Positions 35,437-43,252 of a stretch of 64,000 nt of DNA are shown piece by piece. The stretch's first letter is position 1; every line of letters begins with the position of its first letter. The notes under the pieces are model-generated. The model made no database searches, had not been told where the DNA came from, and was given only the letters and a program-made list of their open reading frames with translations. The position numbers and the translations under genes were made by a program. Origin of the DNA: [Mycobacterium] manitobense (GTDB lineage Bacteria; Actinomycetota; Actinomycetes; Mycobacteriales; Mycobacteriaceae); assembly GCF_025821665.1 (NCBI RefSeq), contig NZ_JACKSJ010000235.1, positions 186,001-250,000 on the forward strand, in the 5' to 3' direction.

Positions 35437-35629
35437 GAAGATCGAGGTCGACTTCGGCCTCTGCGAGAGCAACGGGGTGTGCATGGGCATCATCCCGGAG
35501 GTGTTCGACCTCGACGACGACGACTACCTGCACGTCCTGCAGGACGAGGTCACACCCGAGAACGAAGAGCAGATCAAAGAGGCCGTGCGGCAGTGCCCGC
35601 GACAGGCCATCGCCATCCGCGACGAGTGA
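35429..35629 (+). CDS. One-cluster ferredoxin, CxxN variant
   Basis: A 66-residue P450-type ferredoxin. Cluster residues are in CESNGVC (Asn at the variable ligand position) and RQCPRQAI. The acidic middle (DLDDDDYLH) fits docking to basic P450 surfaces. It lies between two paralogous P450 genes, 60 bp after the first and 40 bp before the second, and probably donates to both. The start is set by similarity with MTQKIEVDFG-type N-termini, while the upstream 32-bp duplication offers decoy starts. Confidence 0.93.
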   Translation: MTQKIEVDFGLCESNGVCMGIIPEVFDLDDDDYLHVLQDEVTPENEEQIKEAVRQCPRQAIAIRDE

Positions 35630-35669
35630 CCGACTCACCGGCACCCGCCGCGGCGAAATGAGAGAGTGA

Positions 35670-36875
35670 ATGACCACATCGAAGCTCGTGTTCGACCCCT
35701 TCTCCGAGGAGTACTTCAACAGTCCCTGGGAGATATACCGGCGCATGCGTGAGGAGGCGCCGGTCTACTACAACGAGGAACAGGACTTCTACGCGTTGTC
35801 CCGGCACGCGGACGTGGCGGCGGCGTTCAAGGACTGGGAGACGTTCTCCTCGGCGTACGGCCTCGACCTGGCGATGGTGAAGTCCGGCGAACCGCTTCCG
35901 ATGAAGATGATCATCCTGATGGACCCGCCCGAGCACCGTCAGATGCGCAGCCTGGTCAACAAGGTGTTCACCCCGCGCGCGATCGCGAACCTGAAGCCGA
36001 TGGTCATCGAGACCATCGACCAGTGCTTCCGCGCCGCCGACCCCGGGCACTTCGACGTCGTGCAGGAGTTCTCGGCGTTCTTCCCGGTGGAGGTCATCAC
36101 CCGGATGCTCGGCGTCCCCGAGGAGCGCCGCCAGCAGGTGCGCCAGTGGGTGGACACGTCCCTGCACAGGGAGCCCGGCCAGGTCGAGATGTCCCAGGAG
36201 GGCATGCAGGCCATCGCGGAGGCGATGGGCCTGTACTACGAGTTGATCCAGCAGCGGCGCGCCGAACCGCAGGACGACATGTTCACCCGCCTGGTGCAGG
36301 CCGAGATCCAGCGCGAAGACGGCCAGATGGAGAGCCTCGACGACTTCGAGATCGCCGGCTTCGCCACACTTCTGGGCGGCGCGGGCGCTGAGACGGTCAC
36401 CAAGCTGATCGGCAACGCCGCGGTGACGTTCGCCCAGAATCCCGACCAGTGGCAGAAGCTGCTCGACGACCGCAGCAAGATCCCGGCCGCAGTCGAGGAA
36501 CTACTGCGCTACGAGGCGCCCGCCCAGTACAACGTGCGCCGCTCGATGAAAGAGGTGACGCTGCACGGGGTCACGATCCCCGAGGGCAAGCCGGTGTTCC
36601 TGCTCGGCGGGTCGGCCAACCGCGACCCCGAGGCCTTCACCGATGCCGACACGTTCGACATCGACCGCGACCGGACCGAGGCGCAGAACCTGGGCTTCGG
36701 GTACGGGGTGCACAGCTGCCTCGGCGCGGCGCTCGCCCGGATGGAGAGCGCGATCGCCCTCGAGCGGCTGCTGGACTTCATGCCCCGCTACGAGGTGATC
36801 TGGGACGACTGCAGGCGGGTGGCGATGCAGAACGTCGCCGGCTGGTCGCACGTCCCGGTGCGCGTCCTGCGCTGA
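35670..36875 (+). CDS. Cytochrome P450, tandem paralogue
   Basis: A 401-residue P450 similar to the one at 34166 over its whole length. It has GGAGAETVTK in the I-helix, EELLR in the K-helix and a standard heme loop FGYGVHSCLG with Cys350. The ATG at 35670 begins MTTSKLVFDPFSEEYFNS; the ribosome-binding site is weak (GAGAG). Duplication with divergence in the substrate region suggests either different substrates or successive hydroxylations of one substrate. Confidence 0.95.
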   Translation: MTTSKLVFDPFSEEYFNSPWEIYRRMREEAPVYYNEEQDFYALSRHADVAAAFKDWETFSSAYGLDLAMVKSGEPLPMKMIILMDPPEHRQMRSLVNKVFTPRAIANLKPMVIETIDQCFRAADPGHFDVVQEFSAFFPVEVITRMLGVPEERRQQVRQWVDTSLHREPGQVEMSQEGMQAIAEAMGLYYELIQQRRAEPQDDMFTRLVQAEIQREDGQMESLDDFEIAGFATLLGGAGAETVTKLIGNAAVTFAQNPDQWQKLLDDRSKIPAAVEELLRYEAPAQYNVRRSMKEVTLHGVTIPEGKPVFLLGGSANRDPEAFTDADTFDIDRDRTEAQNLGFGYGVHSCLGAALARMESAIALERLLDFMPRYEVIWDDCRRVAMQNVAGWSHVPVRVLR

Positions 36876-36920
36876 CCGACCCGGGGCGCGGCCGCACGCC
36901 ACCCGGCTGCGCATCTCCGG

Positions 36921-37487
36921 TCAGTCGCGTTTCGCCTCGTAGCGCAGCAGGACCGTGCCGCCCGGGAAGGTGCGGTTCTCCACCAGCCGCAGCGAGATCC
37001 ATGACGGCAGTGCCGGGAAGAACGGTGTGCCGCCGCCCACGGCGGTGGGCGCCACGACGATCCGGTACTCGTCCACCAGCCCGGCCGCCACGATCGGTGC
37101 GGCCAGCGTCGCGCCGGCCACCTCCAATTGGCCGTCGGTCTCGGCCTTCAGCTTCGTCACCACCTCGACCGGGTCGCCGCGTTCCAGGCGGGAGTTCCAG
37201 TCGACGGACTGCAGGGTGCGCGAGAACACGACCTTGGGCATGTCGCGCCAGATCTGTGCGAAGTCGACGATCATCGGGGTGGCGTCCGGAGCCTCGTCGG
37301 CGGTCGGCCAGTACGCGGACATCAGGTCGTAGAGCCGCCGCCCGTAGAACGCGCACGCAGTCTCCCGCTCGAAGTCGTTCCAGTACTGGTGCAGTTCTTC
37401 ACTCGGATCCGACCAGTCGATGCTGCCCTGCGCATCGGCGATGTACCCGTCGACCGACACGGTGAAGCCATAGATGAGTTTGCCCAT
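36921..37487 (-). CDS. Dihydrofolate-reductase-fold protein (RibD C-terminal family)
   Basis: A 188-residue protein of the RibD-C/DHFR-like superfamily, starting MGKLIYGFTVSVDGYIADAQG, which is the family's N-terminal signature. It has the strand-loop VVFSRTLQSVDWN and an AGATLAAPIVAAGLVDEYRI segment. Such stand-alone proteins are common in actinobacteria and their substrates are mostly unknown. It is last in a minus-strand set after DUF1330, ferredoxin and P450, and is convergent with the P450 at 35670. A role in folate or riboflavin synthesis is not implied. Confidence 0.85.
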   Translation of the reverse strand: MGKLIYGFTVSVDGYIADAQGSIDWSDPSEELHQYWNDFERETACAFYGRRLYDLMSAYWPTADEAPDATPMIVDFAQIWRDMPKVVFSRTLQSVDWNSRLERGDPVEVVTKLKAETDGQLEVAGATLAAPIVAAGLVDEYRIVVAPTAVGGGTPFFPALPSWISLRLVENRTFPGGTVLLRYEAKRD

Positions 37488-37531
37488 GCAGATCAGACTG
37501 CATCACAGGGCAGAACTCATCGCGCGACGAC

Positions 37532-37816
37532 TCAGAAGCCGGAGAAGATCGCGCCGTTGCAGTCGGCGGCGGCCTGACGCAACTTGAGCGCCTCTTGGTA
37601 TTCGTCGGAGTAGTACCACTCCTTCGCGGCGTCCACCGATTCGAACTCCAGGAGCACCGTCTGCGTGCCGTGCCACTGCCCCTCGATGGCTTCCACCGCA
37701 GGACCGAACGCCAGCACCTTCGCGTTGGCCATCGTCTGGCTGGCGAGCTTGCCGTATTCGGCCATGCCTGCCGCGTCCTTGACGTCTTCGGTGATGATCA
37801 CATAGCCCTTGGGCAT
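37532..37816 (-). CDS. DUF1330 family protein
   Basis: A 94-residue dimeric alpha/beta-barrel protein, beginning MPKGYVIITEDVKDAAGMAEY and containing the family's VLLEFESVDAAKEWYYSDEY segment. The family has no firm biochemical function; the fold is that of EthD/ABM-type proteins, which often act on small hydrophobic compounds. It lies 31 bp after the ferredoxin gene and may share its transcript. Confidence 0.85.
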   Translation of the reverse strand: MPKGYVIITEDVKDAAGMAEYGKLASQTMANAKVLAFGPAVEAIEGQWHGTQTVLLEFESVDAAKEWYYSDEYQEALKLRQAAADCNGAIFSGF

Positions 37817-37847
37817 GCCGGAGTCCTTGTCTCTTCGTGGGTTTCGG

Positions 37848-38039
37848 TCAGTCGATCAGGTGGATAGCGCGCTCCGGGCAGTTGTCGATCGCCTCCTGCG
37901 CCGCCTTCTCCAGCCCGGCCGGCACATCGGGGGGATCCGCCGCGGCCCATCCGTCGTCGGTCAGTTCGAACACCTCGGGGCACAGCGTCAGGCACATCCC
38001 GTGCCCGGCGCAGCGATCCTCGTCGACGGCGACACGCAT
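37848..38039 (-). CDS. One-cluster ferredoxin, CxxH variant
   Basis: A 63-residue ferredoxin. Cluster residues are in CAGHGMC (His in the variable position) and DNCPERAI; an extra Cys is present in LTLCPEVF. The ATG at 38039 shares one base with the stop of the P450 at 38039-39319 (TGATG), so the pair is translationally coupled and this is certainly the partner of that P450. The longer open frame to 38435 is antisense-like overlap inside the P450 and is not used. Confidence 0.95.
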   Translation of the reverse strand: MRVAVDEDRCAGHGMCLTLCPEVFELTDDGWAAADPPDVPAGLEKAAQEAIDNCPERAIHLID

Positions 38040-39319
38040 CAGAGGTCGAACTCGAGGTGCAGTTCGGTCAGGCCGCGGAGAATGTAGGTCGGGATGTAGG
38101 AGTAGCGCCGCTGCCCCGCCGGACCGTGTTTCTCCTCGGAGATCCGGATGTCGGTGGTGCGGTCGAGCAGCCGTTCGAGTCCCACCCTGGTCTCCGCGCG
38201 CGCCAGCGGGGCGCCCGGGCAGCTGTGGATGCCGCGGCCGAACGCCAGGTGCTGGCGGGCGTTCTTGCGCTCGGGATCGAAGCTGTCGGGATCCTCGAAG
38301 CGGCGCGGATCGCGGTTGGCCGCACCGTTGATCACCATCACGGTGCTCCCGGCGCCGAGCGCCTCCTCGCCCACCGTGGTCGGCACCCGCGACATCCGGA
38401 AGTCGCCCTTGACGGGGCTTTCGATACGCAGGCACTCCTCGATGAAATTGCCGAGCAGGCTGCGGTCCTCGCGCAGCCTGCGCTGGACGTCGGGCTGGTC
38501 GCCGATCACCTTCAGCGCGGTGCTCAGCAGCCGCACCGTGGTCTCCTGGCCGGCAGAGAAGACGTTCGTCGCCACGCGCACGACGTCGGCGACCTCGGGC
38601 ATGGTGCCGTCCGGGAACGCCGCCGTCGCCAGCCCCGTCAGCACATCGTCGCGCGGTTCGCGGCGACGGTCCTCGACGTAGGAGGCGAACACCTCGTAGA
38701 GGTACTCCAGCGGCGTCTTGGTCAGTGTCTTGTCCGCGTTGCCCAGGCCGCTTCCGTGGGTGCCCCTGGCGAGCCGCTCGATCAGCTCGGCGCGGTCCTC
38801 CTCCGGCACACCGAGTAGGTCGGCAATCACGCGCAGCGTGAACGGCCCGGCGAAGCCCTTGATGAACTCACCTTCCCCGGGCGCGAGGAAGTCATCGAGG
38901 ATGTCGTCGGCGAGCTGCCACATCGCGTCCTCGTTCTCCTTGAGACGCTTCGGCGTGATGAGCCGCATCAGGAGCGCGCGGTGATTCGTGTGGGTCGGCG
39001 GGTCCAGCGTGGGCAACTGGTCGCTGAACGGGATCTCGTCGCGGTGCTTGACGATGAGGTCTGACAGGTCGGTGTTCTCCAGGCCCTCCAGCGGCACCGG
39101 GAAGCCGGGGAACGGTCCGGTGACCGAGATGCAGGAGGAGAAGCTCTCCGCGTCGTTGTAGACGTCGACCGCTTCCTGCCACCCGGTGACCATCGTGACG
39201 CCGTACTTGTCCTCGCGGCTGACCGGGCACTTGCTGCGCAGCGCGTCGTAGAACGGGTACGGATCGTCCAGCACACGGGCGTCCCGGAAGAAGTCGACCG
39301 CCGTGAGGTCCTCCGCCAT
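38039..39319 (-). CDS. Cytochrome P450
   Basis: A 426-residue P450. Marks are the I-helix FSAGQETTVRLL, K-helix EECLR and heme loop FGRGIHSCPGAP with Cys367. It is a paralogue of the truncated P450 at the window start (shared SKCPV, CISVTGPFP-like and LITPKRLKENED segments). It is coupled to a ferredoxin gene downstream and has a perfect palindrome at 39343 about 24 bp upstream of its ATG, indicating tight control. Confidence 0.95.
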   Translation of the reverse strand: MAEDLTAVDFFRDARVLDDPYPFYDALRSKCPVSREDKYGVTMVTGWQEAVDVYNDAESFSSCISVTGPFPGFPVPLEGLENTDLSDLIVKHRDEIPFSDQLPTLDPPTHTNHRALLMRLITPKRLKENEDAMWQLADDILDDFLAPGEGEFIKGFAGPFTLRVIADLLGVPEEDRAELIERLARGTHGSGLGNADKTLTKTPLEYLYEVFASYVEDRRREPRDDVLTGLATAAFPDGTMPEVADVVRVATNVFSAGQETTVRLLSTALKVIGDQPDVQRRLREDRSLLGNFIEECLRIESPVKGDFRMSRVPTTVGEEALGAGSTVMVINGAANRDPRRFEDPDSFDPERKNARQHLAFGRGIHSCPGAPLARAETRVGLERLLDRTTDIRISEEKHGPAGQRRYSYIPTYILRGLTELHLEFDL

Positions 39320-39342
39320 GTGTGACTCCGTTCGGATCGAGC

Positions 39343-39357
39343 GAGAATGTGATTCTC
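39343..39357. promoter_or_regulatory. Perfect palindrome GAGAAT-GTG-ATTCTC before the P450/ferredoxin genes
   Basis: A perfect 6-3-6 inverted repeat just upstream of the P450 start codon at 39319. It has identical arms and spacing to the site at 23863. Position between promoter and gene suggests a repressor operator, probably of TetR type. Confidence 0.6.
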
Positions 39358-39395
39358 ATCTTTGCGTATCAGGTTTTCACACCGGTTGCGCGCCG

Positions 39396-39965
39396 TCAAC
39401 GAGTGGAGCGCTCGGCCCCGTCCCGGCGCCCCGGCTCGTCGTCCTCGTCCTGGATCTCGAAGGTGTTGACCGCCGTCGCCAGCAGGTCGTAGCAGCCGAC
39501 GGTGAAAACGAGGTCCATCCGCTGACGGTCGTCGAACACCCGCCCCAGCGCATGCCACGTGGCGTCGGTGACGGCATCGCGGTCGTGCAGTTCGTCGGCC
39601 GCGTTGACCACCAACCGATCGGTCTCGTCCGCGGGCGCGCCGGCGTGCACGCCCTCGATCTCGGCGTCGGTCAGGCCGGCGCGGTGGGCGATCGGGACGT
39701 GGTGGTGCCACAGGTATTCGCACCCGCGGCGCTGCGCCGCACGAAGCACCGCGATCTCGCGCACCCGGTCCGGCAACGTGGAATCGCGCAGCACATGGGC
39801 GTTGAACGTCAGGTAGGCGTGGGTGAGACCGGGATGGTGCAGCAGCGTCGACAGCACGTTGCCCGCGTCGCGGGGATTGCGACGCTCGGCGGGCAGCAGC
39901 GACCGCAGCGCTTCACGGCTGTCATCGGTCCATTCGCCGTCGGGCAGCGGCGCCAGGCGGGTCAC
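39396..39965 (-). CDS. Carboxymuconolactone decarboxylase (CMD/AhpD) family protein
   Basis: A 189-residue helical CMD-family protein from a GTG at 39965 that overlaps the TauD stop (GTGA). The core motif is CEYLWHHH, with only the first Cys of the AhpD CxxC pair, so peroxidase activity is doubtful and it is nearer the decarboxylase/unknown branch. It also has REIAVLRAAQRRG, typical of the family. It is last in the Rieske/small protein/TauD unit. Role in ring-cleavage product processing is conceivable but not shown. Confidence 0.88.
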   Translation of the reverse strand: MTRLAPLPDGEWTDDSREALRSLLPAERRNPRDAGNVLSTLLHHPGLTHAYLTFNAHVLRDSTLPDRVREIAVLRAAQRRGCEYLWHHHVPIAHRAGLTDAEIEGVHAGAPADETDRLVVNAADELHDRDAVTDATWHALGRVFDDRQRMDLVFTVGCYDLLATAVNTFEIQDEDDEPGRRDGAERSTR

Positions 39966-40807
39966 TGGATCGGTTCGTCGCCGAGCACCGTGGTGCGCAG
40001 CATCTCCCGCGGCGAATCGGGGTCGTACGGCGCCGCCCGGTGCAGGACGCCGTTGTTGTCCCAGATGACGGTGTCGCCGACCGACCAGCGGTGGCTGTAC
40101 ACCAGGCCGGGCTGGGTGGCCCGGTCGAGCAGCTCGGCGAGCAGGGCCCGGCCCTCGTCGAGGTCCATGCCGACGACGTGGTCCGCCGAGGCGCCGAGCA
40201 CCAGTGACCGCCGGCCGCTGCGGTGCGTCCACACCAGGGGGTGCTCATGGGTGGGACGACTCCGCCACTTCGCCACCTGCTCCGGTGAGGGATCGGGCGT
40301 GATCCTGCGCTGCGAGGCCTCCAGCGAGTGCACCACCCGCAGTGCCCCGAAGCGGTCCTTCTCCTCGTCGCTGAACGCCTCGTAAGCGGCGTAGGAATTC
40401 GCGAACTCCGTCTCGCCGCCGCGCGATGCCACCTGCTTGGCCGACAGCACGGTCGCCTTCTGCGGACATTCGTCGTTCAGCGGCGTGCAGCCGTCGATGT
40501 GCCAGTCGAACGTGGCGCGAAGGTAGGCGGCCGACGAGTTCTTCGACTTGTCCAGCGTCACCGGGTAGATGCCTGGCACCGGGTGGTGCCCGTCGGAGGA
40601 GTGGTCGATCTCGCCGAGCCGGCGGCAGAACTCGACCTGCACCTCGGGCTGCAGGCCCAGACCGGGGAACACCAGCACGCCGTTGTCCTCCAGCGCGTCG
40701 AGCACCGCCTCGCCCAGCGAGTCGTCTCCGGCCAGCCGGTCCGGGTCGACGCCGGTCACCTCGGCGCCGACCGAATCGGTCAGCTTGTTGATCGTCAGAA
40801 GGGTCAT
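39962..40807 (-). CDS. TauD/TfdA family Fe(II)/2-oxoglutarate dioxygenase
   Basis: A 281-residue non-heme iron oxygenase. The iron site is H103-x-D105 (FDWHIDG) with the distal His in GVLHRAAPYD, and the 2-oxoglutarate-binding Arg follows in the C-terminal REMLRTT. Family members hydroxylate or cleave ethers, sulfonates and carboxylates. It is immediately downstream of the small helical protein and Rieske oxygenase, the same order as at 51044-53516, so the TauD and Rieske enzymes probably act on one pathway. Confidence 0.92.
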   Translation of the reverse strand: MTLLTINKLTDSVGAEVTGVDPDRLAGDDSLGEAVLDALEDNGVLVFPGLGLQPEVQVEFCRRLGEIDHSSDGHHPVPGIYPVTLDKSKNSSAAYLRATFDWHIDGCTPLNDECPQKATVLSAKQVASRGGETEFANSYAAYEAFSDEEKDRFGALRVVHSLEASQRRITPDPSPEQVAKWRSRPTHEHPLVWTHRSGRRSLVLGASADHVVGMDLDEGRALLAELLDRATQPGLVYSHRWSVGDTVIWDNNGVLHRAAPYDPDSPREMLRTTVLGDEPIQ

Positions 40808-40821
40808 GCGTGTCCTGTCTG

Positions 40822-41157
40822 TCAGGGCACCGGCGCGCTGACGCGGTCGATCACGGCGTCGGCGGAGTCGGCGGGTTTCTGGGTACCGAAGACCTCGACG
40901 GCCATCGAGACCATGACCATCGAGTAGATGAGGTGGAGCAGGTTCAGCACGTCGTCGGGGACGTCGTCGAGCGGGAACTTGTCGCAGAAGTCGATCGCCT
41001 CCTCGAACCGCGGGGAGAACGCGTCGTAGAACCTGCGGATCTCCGGCATCGGGGTGTTGAGCCGGGCCTCCCAGCGCTGCGGTTCGGTGGCCAGGCACCA
41101 CTTCTCGGCGAATGGTTCGAATTCGGCGAACGCACTGGGCAGTCGCGATTCGGCCAT
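40822..41157 (-). CDS. Small helical protein accompanying a Rieske oxygenase (copy A)
   Basis: A 111-residue protein of predicted all-helical character. It shares with copies B (46111) and C (51880) the pattern LP-x2-F near the start, FYD (residues about 43-45), DKF, LP/VP-x-DV-x-NL and the LxYSMxxVS segment (about 75-83). I recognise no named family. It is too short and of the wrong type to be the NTF2-like beta subunit of ring-hydroxylating oxygenases. Its gene begins 2 bp after the Rieske stop. It is likely an accessory subunit or assembly factor. Confidence 0.8.
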   Translation of the reverse strand: MAESRLPSAFAEFEPFAEKWCLATEPQRWEARLNTPMPEIRRFYDAFSPRFEEAIDFCDKFPLDDVPDDVLNLLHLIYSMVMVSMAVEVFGTQKPADSADAVIDRVSAPVP

Positions 41158-41159
41158 GC

Positions 41160-42431
41160 TCACACCCCCACCGGTGAACGCTCGGTCTTGTAGTCCTCGA
41201 CCCAGTCCACGGCGACCTTGTGCAGGTGACGGACGAGGATCTCCTGGTCGTTGAGCGGGTAGTCGTCGACTATTGGTGTTTCCAGGCCGTACTCCAGCGC
41301 CGCCTGCGTACCGCCGAGCATGCCGGCGTCCTGCAGCGCGAACTCCTTGAGCACCACCGAGGCGACCTCGTGCTCGATGCGCTCGCGCACGGTGCGCGCC
41401 GGGTGAAAGGCGTTGTAGGCCTCGAACTTGTGCGTGTTGTGCGACGTCGGCCAGTAGCGGTACAGCAGGTACCAGCCGTGGTAGATCAGGATCTCCAGGT
41501 TGGGGAAGACCTGGAAGTTGGTGATGCCCCACGGTTCGATGCCGCCGGGGTTGAGGCCCGCCGAGAAGTGCGTCTCCGGTGTGCGCCACGGGCCCACCAG
41601 TCCGCTGCGGGTGGCCCGCTCCACCGGATACATGTATTCGGGGGCGAGCAGCCAGCGACGGGTGCCCGCCGTGGACACCAGCCGGTGCGGCCCGTCGATC
41701 TGGAAGTGCCCGCATTCGAAGGTCTGGTTGGGTTGGCGCACCTCCGTGGGCACCTGCTGCGAATGCAGCGACGGCACGTGGTAGTACTCCTGGAACGCGT
41801 CGGCGAATATCTTCCAGTTGCTGTTGTTGTGGGCGACGAAATCGTAACGCTCGGTCATCAATTCGAACGGGTAGTCGTCCAGGGCGGTGATCATCGGCCC
41901 GAGGAACTCGCGCAGGCTCTGGCGCGGTTCGGGGTCGAGATTGATGAACACGAAGCCGTTCCACACATCGCAGTGCACCGGCGCCAGACCGTACTTGGTG
42001 GTGTCGAGGTCGAAGAACTCGCCGGGCTGCTGCACGAACTTCAGCTCTCCGTCGAGCCCGTAGCGCCAGCCGTGGTACTTGCAGGTGAACTGCCGGCAGG
42101 CACCCTTGACCTCCTCGTTCGGGAAGTCGTTCCACACCAGCTTGTTCCCGCGATGGCGGCAGATGTTGTAGAACGCCCGGATCTGCTCGTCTCGGCCCTT
42201 GACCACGATCACCGACGTGTTCGCCGCGTGGATCTCCTTGGTGAGGTAGCTGCCCACGCGCGGCAGTTCCTCGACGCGCGCGACGTTGAGCCACGCGCGC
42301 TTGAAGATCGCCTCGCGCTCGAGTTCGTAGAACTCCGGCGAGGTGGAATCGCGGAACGACACCGGCCCGGTGCCCAGTTCCGGATAGTGCTCGGTCCAGC
42401 TGCCCTCCGCCGGCTTAGGCCACTTCGCCAT
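41160..42431 (-). CDS. Rieske non-heme iron oxygenase, alpha subunit (unit 1)
   Basis: A 423-residue ring-hydroxylating-oxygenase-type protein. The Rieske ligands are C91/H93 (CRHRG) and C117/H120 (CKYH); the mononuclear iron site is E215-x2-H218-x4-H223 (EYYHVPSLH) with an Asp expected near the C-terminus. No beta-subunit gene is nearby, so it probably acts as an alpha-only oligomer as KshA does. A flavin/2Fe-2S reductase suitable for it lies at 43253. It is closely related to the unit 2 enzyme. Confidence 0.93.
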   Translation of the reverse strand: MAKWPKPAEGSWTEHYPELGTGPVSFRDSTSPEFYELEREAIFKRAWLNVARVEELPRVGSYLTKEIHAANTSVIVVKGRDEQIRAFYNICRHRGNKLVWNDFPNEEVKGACRQFTCKYHGWRYGLDGELKFVQQPGEFFDLDTTKYGLAPVHCDVWNGFVFINLDPEPRQSLREFLGPMITALDDYPFELMTERYDFVAHNNSNWKIFADAFQEYYHVPSLHSQQVPTEVRQPNQTFECGHFQIDGPHRLVSTAGTRRWLLAPEYMYPVERATRSGLVGPWRTPETHFSAGLNPGGIEPWGITNFQVFPNLEILIYHGWYLLYRYWPTSHNTHKFEAYNAFHPARTVRERIEHEVASVVLKEFALQDAGMLGGTQAALEYGLETPIVDDYPLNDQEILVRHLHKVAVDWVEDYKTERSPVGV

Positions 42432-42494
42432 GCGAACCTCCCTGTCGTGGTTGCGTTTCCGTGTCTACCGCCCGGTCGCCGGTCGCCCGGTCCA

Positions 42495-43238
42495 TCACAT
42501 CACCGATCCGCCGTTGACACCGAGCGTTTGGCCGGTGATGAAGCCGGCCTCCTCGGAGCACAGGAAGCCGACCGCGGCGGCGATGTCGTCACCGGTGCCA
42601 AGATGACCGACCGGGATGCTCGCGGCCATCTGCTCGTTGGGCGGCAAGAGGCCGGCGGCCTGGGACTTGTGCTGCATCGGTGTCTCGATGCCGGACGGCG
42701 GGACGTTGTTGACGGTGATGCCCAGTGCACCGAATTCGCGTGCCAGCGACCGGGTCAGGGAAAGCAGGGCGCCCTTGGACGAGGCGTAGTGCGCCATCCC
42801 CGGCGATCCGCGCTGCGCACTCGACGAGGAAATCATCACGATGCGGCCCCACCCCGCCTCGAGCATGTCCGGTATGGCCACCTGACAGCAGTGGAACGTC
42901 CCGGTGAGGTTGACGTCGATGAGCCGCTGCCACGCTTCGACGGTCATCTCGACGAACGGCGCCCAGTCCACCAGGCCCGCGCTGGTGACCAGGATGTGCA
43001 CCGGCCCCAGCTCACTGCGGACCTTGGCGAACGCCTCCTCGACCGCGGCTCGGTCCGAGACGTCCGCGGCCACGCCGAGCGTGGTCACCCCCTCGGCGCG
43101 TAGTTCTTCGGCGACCCGTTGCGCCGCGTCGCCGTCGAGGTCGAGCACCGCGACCCGGTGGCCGCGCCGTCCGAGTTCGTGACACGTCGACTCCCCCATG
43201 CCCGACGCACCGCCGGTCACCACCGCCACCCGTGCCAT
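42495..43238 (-). CDS. Short-chain dehydrogenase/reductase (FabG-like)
   Basis: A 247-residue SDR. It has TGGASGMG at the N-terminus, the DVNLTG helix, ISSSSAQ with the catalytic Ser, YASSK as the YxxxK pair and the GQTLGVNGG end. It lies 63 bp upstream of the Rieske unit 1 and 14 bp after the reductase gene. It may oxidise the hydroxylated or cis-diol product of the oxygenase. It is similar in length and C-terminal sequence (EEAGFITGQ) to the SDR at 17368. Confidence 0.9.
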   Translation of the reverse strand: MARVAVVTGGASGMGESTCHELGRRGHRVAVLDLDGDAAQRVAEELRAEGVTTLGVAADVSDRAAVEEAFAKVRSELGPVHILVTSAGLVDWAPFVEMTVEAWQRLIDVNLTGTFHCCQVAIPDMLEAGWGRIVMISSSSAQRGSPGMAHYASSKGALLSLTRSLAREFGALGITVNNVPPSGIETPMQHKSQAAGLLPPNEQMAASIPVGHLGTGDDIAAAVGFLCSEEAGFITGQTLGVNGGSVM

Positions 43239-43252
43239 GTGTTACCTCGTTC

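Noticed and set aside
41220..43103. A 627-codon plus-strand frame opposite Rieske unit 1 and an SDR
   Set aside because: It is opposite two genes with full catalytic motifs and reads as low-complexity shadow sequence.
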